A stretch of DNA of 20,221 bases. Origin: 66-474 sp051962095 (GTDB taxonomy: Bacteria > Pseudomonadota > Gammaproteobacteria > Xanthomonadales > Rhodanobacteraceae). Position 1 is the stretch's first letter. Every line of letters starts with the position of its first letter. Below, piece after piece: positions 1 to 8,300 of this stretch. Made by a program: the position numbers and the translations under genes. The DNA lies in NCBI GenBank assembly GCA_051962095.1, contig JBQCCP010000167.1, positions 1-20,221 of the forward strand, in the 5' to 3' direction. The notes beneath the pieces were generated by a model. That model ran no database searches. It was not told the DNA's origin and was given only the letters and a program-made list of their open reading frames with translations.

Positions 1-1
1 A

Positions 2-253
2 TATCGGATGGCGCTGGACTACGCGCTACCGCTGATCCGCAGGCATAAGGCCGATGCCTACGTATTCCCGGACGAGGCGCACATCAAGTTCCAGCCCAGG
101 CATAAGCTGGCCGTCTATGAACGCAACGTCGACTGGTTCCGCTTCTGGCTGCAAGGGTATGAGGATCCTGACCCGGCGAAGCGGGCGCAGTATGCCCACT
201 GGCAAGAGATGAAGAAGGCCTTGTCGGCTCAACGGACGCGCGGTGCAAATTGA
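2..253 (+). CDS. Atxe2-family lasso peptide isopeptidase, C-terminal end only (truncated by window start)
   Basis: This is the C-terminal tail of a serine peptidase of the prolyl-oligopeptidase type (S9 family). The gene enters the window in frame, so the ATG at 8 is an internal codon. By my count about 60 of 77 residues match the end of the isopeptidase encoded at 4894-7008. The match includes the segment around the catalytic-site histidine (here D-E-A-H-I-K-F-Q) and the RHKLAVYERN and WFRFWLQGYE blocks. It ends with a normal TGA at 251-253, so the 3' end is not broken. Enzymes of this family open the isopeptide bond of threaded lasso peptides. It is a paralogue of the downstream enzyme and possibly belongs to a first lasso locus that continues to the left. 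The reading as a tail is certain; substrate and neighbours cannot be seen. Confidence 0.85.
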   Translation, partial: YRMALDYALPLIRRHKADAYVFPDEAHIKFQPRHKLAVYERNVDWFRFWLQGYEDPDPAKRAQYAHWQEMKKALSAQRTRGAN

Positions 254-552
254 TCGTCGGGGGTCAAGAACACGTTTGCGCGGCGCCAGTGTGACCATTG
301 CGCGTGGCCATGCGAGAACTGCCGCCGTATTGAGTCCAAGCAAGTTCATTGCGTGAACCTGATCCACAGTGATTGATATCCAAGAGCGGGCTCGGGGCGG
401 TTTTGCTTCGGCCTATTGGGGTGGTATCTGTGCAGTGCCGCCAGGACGGCGTGGCAAGAGATGCAGGCAAAACAAGCATTTCCCGACATCAATAGGGGAA
501 AAGTGCGCCCGGACCGTTCCTAGTATGAAGTAGTGAGCGACGGCTCATTTCC
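254..552 (+). other. intergenic region between the first isopeptidase and the ECF sigma gene
   Basis: About 300 bases without a convincing gene. I looked in all frames for a lasso precursor (a 40-50 residue leader plus core with a Gly start and an acidic residue at core position 7-9) and found none. The longest plus-strand ATG frame is a 20-codon one at 461-523 without family resemblance. A hairpin can form at 436-456 (TGCCGCC against GGC-GT-GGCA, with a 2-base bulge). It lacks a U-run and is not a clear terminator. The region should hold the promoter of the downstream sigma-factor operon. Confidence 0.5.
497..526 (+). promoter_or_regulatory. possible promoter of the sigma/anti-sigma/receptor operon
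   Basis: GGAAAA at 497-502 and TAGTAT at 521-526 are separated by 18 bases and would start transcription about 20 bases before the sigma-factor ATG. The GGAA-type upstream element is the kind used by ECF sigma factors, which would fit autoregulation. The match is weak and rests on eye inspection only. Confidence 0.22.
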
Positions 553-1128
553 ATGGCCATCTTGCGCTTCCCGGGGTTTCGCCAAAGCGATTCACATGCT
601 TCTCGCTCGACGGGCGGCGACGGGCTCCCTGTGGCTGACGATTCATCGTTCACCCAGATGTGCGAGGAGCTGAAGCCGGGCCTGCGCAGATACTTGCTGC
701 GTCAACTTGGTAGCGTCGACGCTGCCGAGGACGCCGTACAGGAAACTTTCCTGCGCATGCTGCGTTATCGAGCAGTCAACCACCCCGGGGAGCGACGCGC
801 CCTGTTGTTCCGTGTTGCTGCGAGCGTGGTGGCGGACAGCGGGCGAAATGCGAAGTCGCGTCGCACGAATGACCATTATGCGCTTGACGATCAGGACCTG
901 GTATCCGATGCACCGCAACCCGACTGCAATCTGGCTCACCACCAGACTCTTGTCCTGCTGCAACGGGCGATCCTGGCATTGCCGCCGCGTTGCCGCGAAG
1001 TCTTCCTGCTGCACAGATTCGAGGGGTTGAGCTATCGCGATATCGCGCGCCGCTTTGGTACGTCCGAGCGTACCGTCGAGAACCAGATTTCTCACGCGCT
1101 GGCGGTATGTCGCCGCGCGTTGACGTGA
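553..1128 (+). CDS. FecI-like ECF sigma-70 family RNA polymerase sigma factor
   Basis: A 191-residue alternative sigma factor of the iron-citrate (FecI) type. Region 2 covers about residues 38-75 (LRRYLLRQLGSVDAAEDAVQETFLRMLRY), with the acidic A-E-D-A-V-Q-E-T-F-L signature of the family. Region 4 covers about residues 138-190, with the helix-turn-helix Y-R-D-I-A-R-R-F-G-T-S-E-R-T-V-E-N-Q-I. The N-terminal ~34 residues lie outside the conserved domains, and no strong ribosome site precedes the ATG at 553. A later start is possible, although the in-frame ATG at 658 has no better site. The FecR-like gene follows after 21 bases and a TonB transducer after that, the standard cell-surface signalling order. 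It probably directs transcription of the receptor and isopeptidase when the receptor is occupied. Its promoter targets are inferred. Confidence 0.9.
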   Translation: MAILRFPGFRQSDSHASRSTGGDGLPVADDSSFTQMCEELKPGLRRYLLRQLGSVDAAEDAVQETFLRMLRYRAVNHPGERRALLFRVAASVVADSGRNAKSRRTNDHYALDDQDLVSDAPQPDCNLAHHQTLVLLQRAILALPPRCREVFLLHRFEGLSYRDIARRFGTSERTVENQISHALAVCRRALT

Positions 1129-1149
1129 TGCCGGGGTGAGCGAGCCATC

Positions 1150-2115
1150 ATGAATTCAGAATACGACATGGAAACAGTCCAACAGCAGGCCGAACGCTGG
1201 TTTGCGCGTCTGCGCAGTGAGGGCTGCTCGGTAGCCGAGCGCCGCGACTTCGATACCTGGCTTGCCGCTGATGCTGCGCATGTTTCGGCTTTTGCGCAAG
1301 CGGAGCTTTTGTGGAATGAACTTGGTGGTCTAACTGACGACGATGAACTCAAGCGTGCTTGGCACGCAGCGCGCCGCTCTGCACAGAATTCCATGCGTCG
1401 GACCGCCAGAAGACGTCGTCTGGCGATCGCGGCCTCGTTTGCTGGCGTATTGGTCGTAGCGACATCAATCTGGATCCTCGGGCATCGCTCCACTATGCAA
1501 CGTTACACGACGGCGCGCGGTGAGCAACGCAGCATCATGCTGGCGGATGGTTCACGCGTGATGCTCAATACGGATACTGTCCTCGATGTAAAGCTGGGTG
1601 CACGTGTCCGCAGCGTGCATTTACTGCAGGGTGAGGCGCTGTTCGATGTCGTCCACGATGTCTCTCATCCGTTCGTGGTGCACGCGGGCGGCAACACCAT
1701 TTCCGATCTTGGCACACGCTTTGATGTGAACGATGGTGGCCAACAGACCACGATCACGGTACTCGAGGGTTCGGTGAATGTGGAGCGTGGCAACCAGGCG
1801 ACGCAGTTGACCCGCGACCAGCAACTGATCGCAGGAGATGGCATTTGGCGCCAAGCTACGGCTGATCCCACCATGACGACGAGTTGGAGCCGGGGGCAAC
1901 TGGTGTTCAGTGCAACGCCATTGGCTGAGGCGATTGCAGATGCAAACCGCTACGCGCAGGAACGACTGACGATCGCTGACTCACGACTGGAATCCATCAA
2001 GGTCAGCGGCGAGTTTAGGATAGGCAACACCCAGGCGTTCCTGCGCGCGCTCGAAAGCGCGTTTCCCATTCGTGCCGAGCAAAGCGGCAAAACGATCCGC
2101 CTCTATCATCGATAG
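1150..2115 (+). CDS. FecR-family anti-sigma factor / inner-membrane signal transducer
   Basis: A 321-residue membrane protein that would hold the upstream sigma factor and receive the signal from the receptor. An N-terminal cytoplasmic DUF4880-type segment spans about residues 12-58 (A-E-R-W-F-A-R-L-R ... F-D-T-W-L-A-A-D-A-A-H). A basic stretch (RRTARRRR) precedes one transmembrane helix at about 91-110. The periplasmic FecR domain covers about 118-220 (TTARGEQRSIMLADGSRVMLNTDT). The C-terminal STN-like/DUF4974 part (about 250-321) contains G-Q-L-V-F-S-A-T-P-L-A-E-A-I. The start is supported by GGGGTGAG at 1133-1140. The stop lies just before the receptor gene, consistent with one transcript. 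The domain architecture is complete, and the partner assignment follows from synteny. Confidence 0.92.
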   Translation: MNSEYDMETVQQQAERWFARLRSEGCSVAERRDFDTWLAADAAHVSAFAQAELLWNELGGLTDDDELKRAWHAARRSAQNSMRRTARRRRLAIAASFAGVLVVATSIWILGHRSTMQRYTTARGEQRSIMLADGSRVMLNTDTVLDVKLGARVRSVHLLQGEALFDVVHDVSHPFVVHAGGNTISDLGTRFDVNDGGQQTTITVLEGSVNVERGNQATQLTRDQQLIAGDGIWRQATADPTMTTSWSRGQLVFSATPLAEAIADANRYAQERLTIADSRLESIKVSGEFRIGNTQAFLRALESAFPIRAEQSGKTIRLYHR

Positions 2116-2198
2116 TGCGCGGGCGGCATCAACGCGAATAGGGGATTGTGTCGGATCTTCCGTTCTTGTTGAGACGCGGCCTAATGCGGGCCGGAAAC

Positions 2199-2204
2199 GG
2201 GAGA
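2199..2204 (+). promoter_or_regulatory. ribosome binding site that selects the receptor start at 2211
   Basis: GGGAGA sits 6 bases before the ATG at 2211. The alternatives in this frame (GTG 2148, ATG 2184, ATG 2247) lack a comparable site. The protein from 2211 still begins with a usable signal peptide. Confidence 0.5.
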
Positions 2205-2210
2205 CCGGGG

Positions 2211-4841
2211 ATGCTGTCATTTCACGAATGTTCGCGTGTGCTCCGCATGCGAGCGCTCCAAGTACTGTCGCTGTGTGTTGCATTGGGGTTTGCAACGACG
2301 ATCCAGGCCGCGCCGCCAGTCTCCGGCGTTGACGTTGGCACTCATGTATTCCACATTTCCGCAGGCCCGCTCGCAAATGGGCTCCATCAGTTCATTGCGC
2401 AGAGTGGCCTGCAGGTGCTGTATGACCCCGCCTTGGTCGAAGGACATGCCACGGCCCGTATCGACAGCGTTTCCACTTCGCGTGCGGCGCTCGACATGCT
2501 GCTTCGGAACACTGATCTCACCTATGAGTTCACCGACTCGGGCACGGTCGTGATCAAGCGTGCTCCGCCTGCAGTGAAGCCTTATGGTACCCAAGCCCAG
2601 AAGCAGCCCATCGTCAAGGAACCTGCATCGCCTACCTTGTTGCAGGCAGTCACTGTGACCGGCACGCGCATCCGTGGCGGCATCACGGCATCGCCGGCGA
2701 TCACGATTGGCGCGCAGCAGATTCAGAACGAGGGTCTCAGTGATCTGGGTGAGGTGATCCGAAGCATTCCGCAAAACTTCGCAGGCGGTCAAAATCCCGG
2801 CGTCACTGCTGGTGCCACGGGTGGTGGCAACGACAATCGAAACATTACCGGTGGTTCGGGTTTGAACCTGCGCGGTCTTGGCCAAGACGCGTCGTTGACG
2901 TTGCTCAACGGGCATCGGATGGCCTATGGCGGATTCTCCCAAGGGGTGGACATCAGTGCCATTCCAGTAGAGGCAGTTGACCGCATCGAAATCGTCGCCG
3001 ATGGTGCATCTGCCATCTATGGTTCCGATGCGGTGGGCGGTGTGGCCAATGTGATCCTCAAACGCGATTTCGATGGTGTGACCGTCGGCGCGCGCTACGG
3101 CAGTGCGGCGGACGGTGGGCTGTCCACGCATGAATACACAGCGACAGGGGGCACGACCTGGTCGACCGGTGGCCTGATCGCGACGTGGAAGAAAAGCGAC
3201 AGTGATCCTATCTATGCGAGCCAGCGTGACTACGCCAAGGACATGTACGGTCCGTCGACCCTGTATCAGGCAAGCACCTTGCGCAGCGGACTGATCAGCG
3301 CGCATCAGGCGTTGGGGAACATCGGTGAGTTGCGGCTGGACACGCTCCGAACGGAGCGCGAGATCGCCACGGATCTCGCGTATGCGACCAACTACGAGCA
3401 TTACGCGCCGAAGACAGTTACTTCGGTGATTTCGCCCACCGTCGACCTGTTCTTGCCTGGCGATTGGACGCTGTCGATTGGCAGCGCTTGGGGCCGGGAC
3501 AACAGTGATGTCTCCAACACGGTAGTAACGCGGGTAACGGGCATATCCGCTCCCTCGCGCACGATCTATCGCAATAGAAGCCGAGTCTACGAGGCCGGCG
3601 CGGAAGGGCCGTTGTTCTCACTGATCAGTGGCGAGGCGCGGCTCGCGGTAGGCGTGGGCTACCGCAGCAATGCCCTGCGTTATGGCAATCCCGTCAGCGG
3701 CTCTATGCAGGTAGACGGAGGTGTCAGCAGCCGCTTCGCCTATGCGGAGCTCAATCTGCCATTGATCGCCCCGGAGCAGGACATTTCCGGTGTACGGCGA
3801 CTGGCCCTGACCGGTGCGGTCCGGAGTGAGGACTACAACAGTTTTGGTGGCGTCACCACGCCCAAGCTGGGTGTGCTCTACAGCCCCGGCACGGACTTCA
3901 CGCTGAAGGCATCCTGGGGGAAATCGTTCAAGGTACCCACGCTGGCGCAGCAGTACCTGACGCGCAATGCCTATCTGTTTCCCGCGGCCGCGCTGGGTGG
4001 GACCGGCTATGCGCCCAGTGCCACAGTGCTCTATCTCACCGGTGGCAATCCGGACCTGAATCCGGAACGGGCGCGAACCTGGAGTGCCTCGCTCGCATTT
4101 CATCCCGAGCACATGGAAGGGCTGGAGGCGGAGCTGACCTGGTTCAACGTGGATTACACCGATCGCGTGGTGACGCCGCTGGTACCTGCGCAGGCCCTCA
4201 GCAATCCAGCCTTTGCCCAGTTCATCATCAACGCGCCATCCGCCGCAGAGCAGGCTGAGATGCTCCGGAATTTTCATTTTTACAACGTCACCGGGATGGC
4301 ACATGACCCGAGCAGTGTTGTCGCGATTGCGCCTAACCTGAATACGAATGCCGCTCGGCAACGAGCCAAGGGACTGGATGCATCGGGATCCTATCGATTC
4401 GACCTGGCCGTGGGTCGATTGACAATGCGAGGATCGGCCAGCTGGCTGCACAGCACGCGGCAGAATTCGTTGGGCCAGCCGACCTACGATCTTGCGGGCA
4501 CGTTGTTCTATCCAGCCAGATTCAATGGCCGGATCGGGGCGGTGTGGCAGCGGGACCACTTCACCGCATCATTATTCGGCAACTACAAGAGCGGAGTGAC
4601 CAACACCGCCAATGGCAGGAAGGGCGCCTCCTTCACCACCTTCGACGCCACACTGCGGTACGACACCGGCTCACGCGATGATGCATGGTCTAATGTGGCG
4701 CTGGAGTTGTCGGCACAGAACCTGCTCGATCGTGCGCCACCGTTGTACGCCGTCACCTCATTGACCTATACGCCTTACGACTCTACCAACTATTCGGCGA
4801 TAGGCCGCTATACCAGCATCTCCGTCTCCAAACATTGGTGA
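2211..4841 (+). CDS. TonB-dependent outer-membrane transducer (STN domain), probable lasso peptide receptor
   Basis: An outer-membrane active transporter of about 876 residues. From the ATG at 2211 the protein has a signal peptide ending near ATTIQA (about residue 32). An STN signalling domain follows at about 40-115 (F-H-I-S-A-G-P-L-A-N-G-L-H-Q-F-I-A-Q-S-G), which contacts FecR-type proteins. Then come a TonB-box/plug start (LLQAVTVTGTRIRGG), a plug domain (L-R-G-L-G-Q-D-A-S-L-T-L-L-N-G-H-R, and V-D-R-I-E-I-V-A-D-G-A-S-A-I-Y-G-S-D-A-V-G-G-V), and a 22-strand-type barrel ending in an aromatic residue (S-V-S-K-H-W). It lies between the FecI/FecR pair and the isopeptidase, the known arrangement in proteobacterial lasso loci. 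The inferred ligand is therefore a lasso peptide, perhaps metal-bearing or scavenged. The family alone would also allow a siderophore or oligosaccharide, so the ligand rests on context. Confidence 0.93.
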   Translation: MLSFHECSRVLRMRALQVLSLCVALGFATTIQAAPPVSGVDVGTHVFHISAGPLANGLHQFIAQSGLQVLYDPALVEGHATARIDSVSTSRAALDMLLRNTDLTYEFTDSGTVVIKRAPPAVKPYGTQAQKQPIVKEPASPTLLQAVTVTGTRIRGGITASPAITIGAQQIQNEGLSDLGEVIRSIPQNFAGGQNPGVTAGATGGGNDNRNITGGSGLNLRGLGQDASLTLLNGHRMAYGGFSQGVDISAIPVEAVDRIEIVADGASAIYGSDAVGGVANVILKRDFDGVTVGARYGSAADGGLSTHEYTATGGTTWSTGGLIATWKKSDSDPIYASQRDYAKDMYGPSTLYQASTLRSGLISAHQALGNIGELRLDTLRTEREIATDLAYATNYEHYAPKTVTSVISPTVDLFLPGDWTLSIGSAWGRDNSDVSNTVVTRVTGISAPSRTIYRNRSRVYEAGAEGPLFSLISGEARLAVGVGYRSNALRYGNPVSGSMQVDGGVSSRFAYAELNLPLIAPEQDISGVRRLALTGAVRSEDYNSFGGVTTPKLGVLYSPGTDFTLKASWGKSFKVPTLAQQYLTRNAYLFPAAALGGTGYAPSATVLYLTGGNPDLNPERARTWSASLAFHPEHMEGLEAELTWFNVDYTDRVVTPLVPAQALSNPAFAQFIINAPSAAEQAEMLRNFHFYNVTGMAHDPSSVVAIAPNLNTNAARQRAKGLDASGSYRFDLAVGRLTMRGSASWLHSTRQNSLGQPTYDLAGTLFYPARFNGRIGAVWQRDHFTASLFGNYKSGVTNTANGRKGASFTTFDATLRYDTGSRDDAWSNVALELSAQNLLDRAPPLYAVTSLTYTPYDSTNYSAIGRYTSISVSKHW

Positions 4842-4856
4842 TGTCGCACCGGAACT

Positions 4857-4872
4857 GGGCCATGCGTGGCCC
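4857..4872 (+). other. small hairpin between receptor and isopeptidase genes
   Basis: GGGCCA and TGGCCC form a perfect 6-bp stem around a TGCG loop in the 52-base gap. There is no U-run, so it is not an intrinsic terminator. It may adjust mRNA stability or the ratio of receptor to isopeptidase. It ends about 10 bases before the GGAG ribosome site of the isopeptidase. Its function is unproven. Confidence 0.35.
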
Positions 4873-4893
4873 TACCCACACTGGAGCGACGTC

Positions 4894-7008
4894 ATGACGT
4901 TTGTCTCTTTCGTAGCCACCTCCAAGCGTGTTCTGATTGCGGGAGCGTTGCTGGGCGCATTTGCTGCCATCGCTCCGGCGTTGGCAGTATCACCACGGCA
5001 GTTGGTTGAGATCGCGGATTTCAGCAGCCCCGTGGTGTCGCCAGACGGTACGCATGTCGCGTTCCGAGTGTCGCGAGCATCGATTGAACGCAACACCTAC
5101 GATACCGTCTGGTACATCCAACGTATGGATGGATCCTCGCCACCGCGTCGTGTCGGTGACGGTGGTGTTCCACTGCGCGATTCGGCTGGTATTCCCGTGC
5201 CGGCCACGGCCGTCTGGTCGCAGGATGGGCACTGGATCTACTACCGCGCCCACCTGGATGGCTGCATCGATGTCTGGCGCGCAGCGACTGATGGCAACTC
5301 CGCTGATCGTGTGACTGATGGCGATGCCGATGTGCGAGACTTTGTGCTGAGCGATGACGGCACAGTGCTGAAGTACAGCATCGGGCCGACCCACGTGGAA
5401 GTGACTGCGGCGGAGCAAGCCGAGTACGACCGAGGCATTCGTGTCGACCGATCCACGCCTCTTGGGCAGCCCTTGTTCCGGTCCGGCTATACCGAGGGGC
5501 GGCTTGCCACTCAGCGTCTAGGTCTCATGTTCAACAGGGTTGACTTGACTGCTGATGTGCCAGATCGCTGGAAGGCCATAAATCTGGCGAGCGGTGCGGT
5601 GCGGGACCTCGCATCATCCGAAAAGCCCCCCGCGTCGCTGGCAGCGTCGGATCTCGTCAAGCAGGTGCATCACATCTGGAAACTGGCGCGCGATCGCAAA
5701 AGTGGGCGTATCGCGCTACTGACACGCATTGCGGAAACGACGGATCGGCCACGGATCAGCTTGGCCATGTTGCCAACGCAGGGTGCTCGTCGCTTGGTGA
5801 CCTGCAAGGTGGCGGCATGCACCGGCAAGGCGATCAGCAGTGTGCAATGGCGTCCGGACAGCGACGAAGTAATCTTCACCGTAACGCCTTACGACAACGG
5901 CTTCGCCCAGTCGGTTTATCGCTGGAATGTAAAGACGGATGCGGTGCATCTGATCGCCACCTCCACTGGCTTGTTCGGCGGCGAAAAGCGCTGGGAACCC
6001 GGAACCTGTGGCGCGTCATCCGAAGCGCTGGCATGCGTGACAGCCAATGCAAATCGCCCACCTCGTCTCGAAAGGATTGACTTGCAGACGGGTGAGCGAC
6101 AGATCCTGTTCGATCCCAACAAGGCGCTCGCGCAGGACCTCTCCAAAGTTCCAGCGCAGTTGTTGCGCTGGACCGACGCGCAAGGCAGGACGTTCACGGG
6201 TCAGCTTTACCCGGCGCATCGGGTCAACAACACGTTGCCGCCACTGTTCGTTACCTACTATCGGTGCATTGGCTTCGTACGGGGTGGATCGGGTGACGAG
6301 TGGCCCTTGGTCACCATGGCGGAGCAGGGTATTTCCACGCTTTGCATCAACGCACCCTCGTTCTCCACCACTGCCGAAGAGCGCTATGAGTTGGGGCAGG
6401 CGGCTGTCGAGAGCGCGGTTGAGCGACTCGCATCGGAAGGCCGGATTGACAAGACGAAGATCGGGATGGGTGGGCTCAGCTTCGGAAGCGAAGTGACCAT
6501 GTGGACACTCATCCACTCTGACGTGGTCACAGCGGCGTCGATGGCGTCGCCAACGACCTCCCCGATGTATTACCTGCTGGGCAGCAACATCGGCGAGCCA
6601 TTTCTCTCAATGCTGCGAACGAACTGGCAACTCAGCGCCCCGAACGAAACGCCGGCGCAGTGGCAGCAGATTTCGCCAACCTTGAACTTGGGAAAGATCA
6701 GCGCCCCGATACTGATGCAGTTTCCGGAGCAGGAATACATGTTCGGGCTCGACTATGCAATCCCGCTGATGCGGAGCCTTCGTGCGGACGTCTATGTCTT
6801 TCCGAACGAACCGCACAACAAATTCCAGCCGCGGCACAAGCTGGCCGTGTACGAACGCAACCTGGACTGGTTCCGGTTTTGGCTTCAGGGTTATGAGGCC
6901 CCTGACCCGGCGAAACGGATGCAGTATGCCCACTGGCAAAAGATGAAGAAGGCCTCATCGGCTCAGCCGGAGAAAAGTACTGACAACGTTGATCGTCAGG
7001 ACCAATAA
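4894..7008 (+). CDS. Atxe2-family lasso peptide isopeptidase (S9-type serine peptidase)
   Basis: A complete enzyme of 704 residues. Enzymes of this family hydrolyse the isopeptide bond closing the macrolactam ring of a lasso peptide and so unthread it to a linear chain. A signal peptide (residues 1 to about 31, ending APALA) suggests export to the periplasm. The N-terminal propeller starts at V-S-P-R-Q-L-V-E-I-A-D-F-S-S-P and carries family blocks such as R-N-T-Y-D-T-V-W-Y-I-Q, G-G-V-P-L-R-D-S-A-G and A-E-Q-A-E-Y-D-R-G-I-R. The C-terminal alpha/beta-hydrolase has the nucleophile Ser529 in G-G-L-S-F-G-S and His641 in N-E-P-H-N-K-F-Q. The acid of the triad should lie in P-E-Q-E-Y (612-615), with Asp620 as an alternative. 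The start is supported by GGAG at 4883-4886. It sits directly after its presumed receptor. It is about 78% identical over its last 77 residues to the gene fragment at 2-253. No lasso precursor or B/C maturation genes are in view. Confidence 0.9.
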   Translation: MTFVSFVATSKRVLIAGALLGAFAAIAPALAVSPRQLVEIADFSSPVVSPDGTHVAFRVSRASIERNTYDTVWYIQRMDGSSPPRRVGDGGVPLRDSAGIPVPATAVWSQDGHWIYYRAHLDGCIDVWRAATDGNSADRVTDGDADVRDFVLSDDGTVLKYSIGPTHVEVTAAEQAEYDRGIRVDRSTPLGQPLFRSGYTEGRLATQRLGLMFNRVDLTADVPDRWKAINLASGAVRDLASSEKPPASLAASDLVKQVHHIWKLARDRKSGRIALLTRIAETTDRPRISLAMLPTQGARRLVTCKVAACTGKAISSVQWRPDSDEVIFTVTPYDNGFAQSVYRWNVKTDAVHLIATSTGLFGGEKRWEPGTCGASSEALACVTANANRPPRLERIDLQTGERQILFDPNKALAQDLSKVPAQLLRWTDAQGRTFTGQLYPAHRVNNTLPPLFVTYYRCIGFVRGGSGDEWPLVTMAEQGISTLCINAPSFSTTAEERYELGQAAVESAVERLASEGRIDKTKIGMGGLSFGSEVTMWTLIHSDVVTAASMASPTTSPMYYLLGSNIGEPFLSMLRTNWQLSAPNETPAQWQQISPTLNLGKISAPILMQFPEQEYMFGLDYAIPLMRSLRADVYVFPNEPHNKFQPRHKLAVYERNLDWFRFWLQGYEAPDPAKRMQYAHWQKMKKASSAQPEKSTDNVDRQDQ

Positions 7009-7125
7009 GACGCGCGGCGGTATCAGCATGGTTGTTGCGTGATCATGCGTCCCTTCTGATTTCACGATGGTGCGGAATGAACGCAGCCGTTGGAGCGCAG
7101 ATGTGTCATCACATGAGTTGCTTGG

Positions 7126-8214
7126 TTAGCCCATCCGCTTGGCAAGCTCGCGTGCATCCGGATGGACATAACGTTTGAGCATCCGAAGATCCTGGTGCCC
7201 CGTGATCGCGGCCAGTTCGATGGTGTTGAACTTCTTCTTTTCGGCATACCGTGACGCACCCTCATGTCGCAGGTCATGGAGTTTGACGTCGACGAGGAAA
7301 TGCGGGTCAGGCTCGGTGCCATGCTCCTCGCAGTCTTCGAGGTACCTCGCCCGCGCGCGCGTCACTGCGCGCCGCCAAGCCCGCGTGTAGGTGTGGGGAT
7401 CGAAGTGGAACACCGGTCCGCTTTTTCGAGCGCCCATTCCTTCAAGAACCGCCGTTGCGGCCGTGGACAAAGGCACGTTCCGGCCCTTGAGTGTCTTGGT
7501 CACTTCGGCGGGTAGCCAGGCGGTGTGCTCCCGAAGGTTGATGTTCTCCCAGCGGAGCGCGTGCAGCTCGCCGCGGCGCATCGTGGCGGCAAGCGCGAGT
7601 CTCAGGAAATCCGCAAGCTCTTTCGATTCAGTCGCTTTGCATACCGCCGCTATTTCCTCGTTACTTGTGCGCCGGCTGCGCGCATCGGCGACCCGCGGCA
7701 GCGCAACATCGCCGATCGGATTGTGCAAGCCGACCATCCTCCATTCCTTTCGGGCGATCGTGTACAGGTGCGAGAGGACGGCCATCCGTCGCTTGATCGT
7801 GGATGGCTTCACGCCATCCCGCTTCCATTTGTCGCGTAGTCGCGCGAAGTCGGTGCTCGTCAGGCGGGGCAAGGGGGTATCCAGCAGGCCGAGCGCACCC
7901 GCGTCCTCATGGATGATGTGCAAGGCTGATAATTCGCTGGTGGCACTGCGCTTGCGAGGCGTGACTTCTTTCTCGTAAGTGTCGAGTGCTTCGCGCAGCG
8001 GTGTGGTCGAGGCCTTTCCCGTATCCAGCCACAAGCCGCGCTCGATTTCCGATTCGTTCTTGCGAGCCCATGCGTCGGCGTCGTCCTCGGTCATGAACGT
8101 CTTGGTCAGGAGCGGAACGCCCAACGACGCGCGGCGTATGATGGCCTTGTACTTGTGGCGGGTCTTGGCTTTTCCGCCTTTGCCCTTGTACGCCAGCTTG
8201 ATGATCGTCGCCAT
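7126..8214 (-). CDS. tyrosine-type site-specific recombinase / integrase
   Basis: A 362-residue integrase that should catalyse insertion and excision of the element by strand exchange at a tRNA-Thr site. An Arm-type/SAM-like N-terminal part (about 1-165) is followed by the catalytic domain. All expected active-site residues are present: Arg213 (T-M-R-R-G-E-L-H-A-L-R-W), His313 and Arg316 (L-H-D-L-R-H-E-G-A), His340 (I-T-G-H-Q-D) and the nucleophile Tyr349 (K-R-Y-V-H-P-D). The protein therefore looks functional. Transcription is away from the att site at 8301-8343, which lies about 87 bases upstream of the start codon. This is the usual placement of int beside its attachment site. It converges on the isopeptidase gene; the 117 bases between them hold only a short hairpin near 7101-7114. 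Confidence 0.95.
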   Translation of the reverse strand: MATIIKLAYKGKGGKAKTRHKYKAIIRRASLGVPLLTKTFMTEDDADAWARKNESEIERGLWLDTGKASTTPLREALDTYEKEVTPRKRSATSELSALHIIHEDAGALGLLDTPLPRLTSTDFARLRDKWKRDGVKPSTIKRRMAVLSHLYTIARKEWRMVGLHNPIGDVALPRVADARSRRTSNEEIAAVCKATESKELADFLRLALAATMRRGELHALRWENINLREHTAWLPAEVTKTLKGRNVPLSTAATAVLEGMGARKSGPVFHFDPHTYTRAWRRAVTRARARYLEDCEEHGTEPDPHFLVDVKLHDLRHEGASRYAEKKKFNTIELAAITGHQDLRMLKRYVHPDARELAKRMG

Positions 8215-8300
8215 CGGTCGTGTACCTGGATTTGTACCTTATTGAAGCACATCGACGCGAAAACCGCATCAGGCAATGCTTTCATGCGACAGGTTTCTTG

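Noticed and set aside
8..253. A complete 81-residue protein starting at ATG 8
   Set aside because: The frame is open from base 2 and the translation matches the C-terminus of the 704-residue isopeptidase, so it is a truncated end.
264..479. Minus-strand 71-codon frame as a lasso precursor
   Set aside because: It is too long, and has no leader features, no plausible core and no ribosome site.
461..523. 20-codon plus-strand frame before the sigma gene
   Set aside because: No family resemblance and only a weak AAGAG upstream. It could exist by chance.
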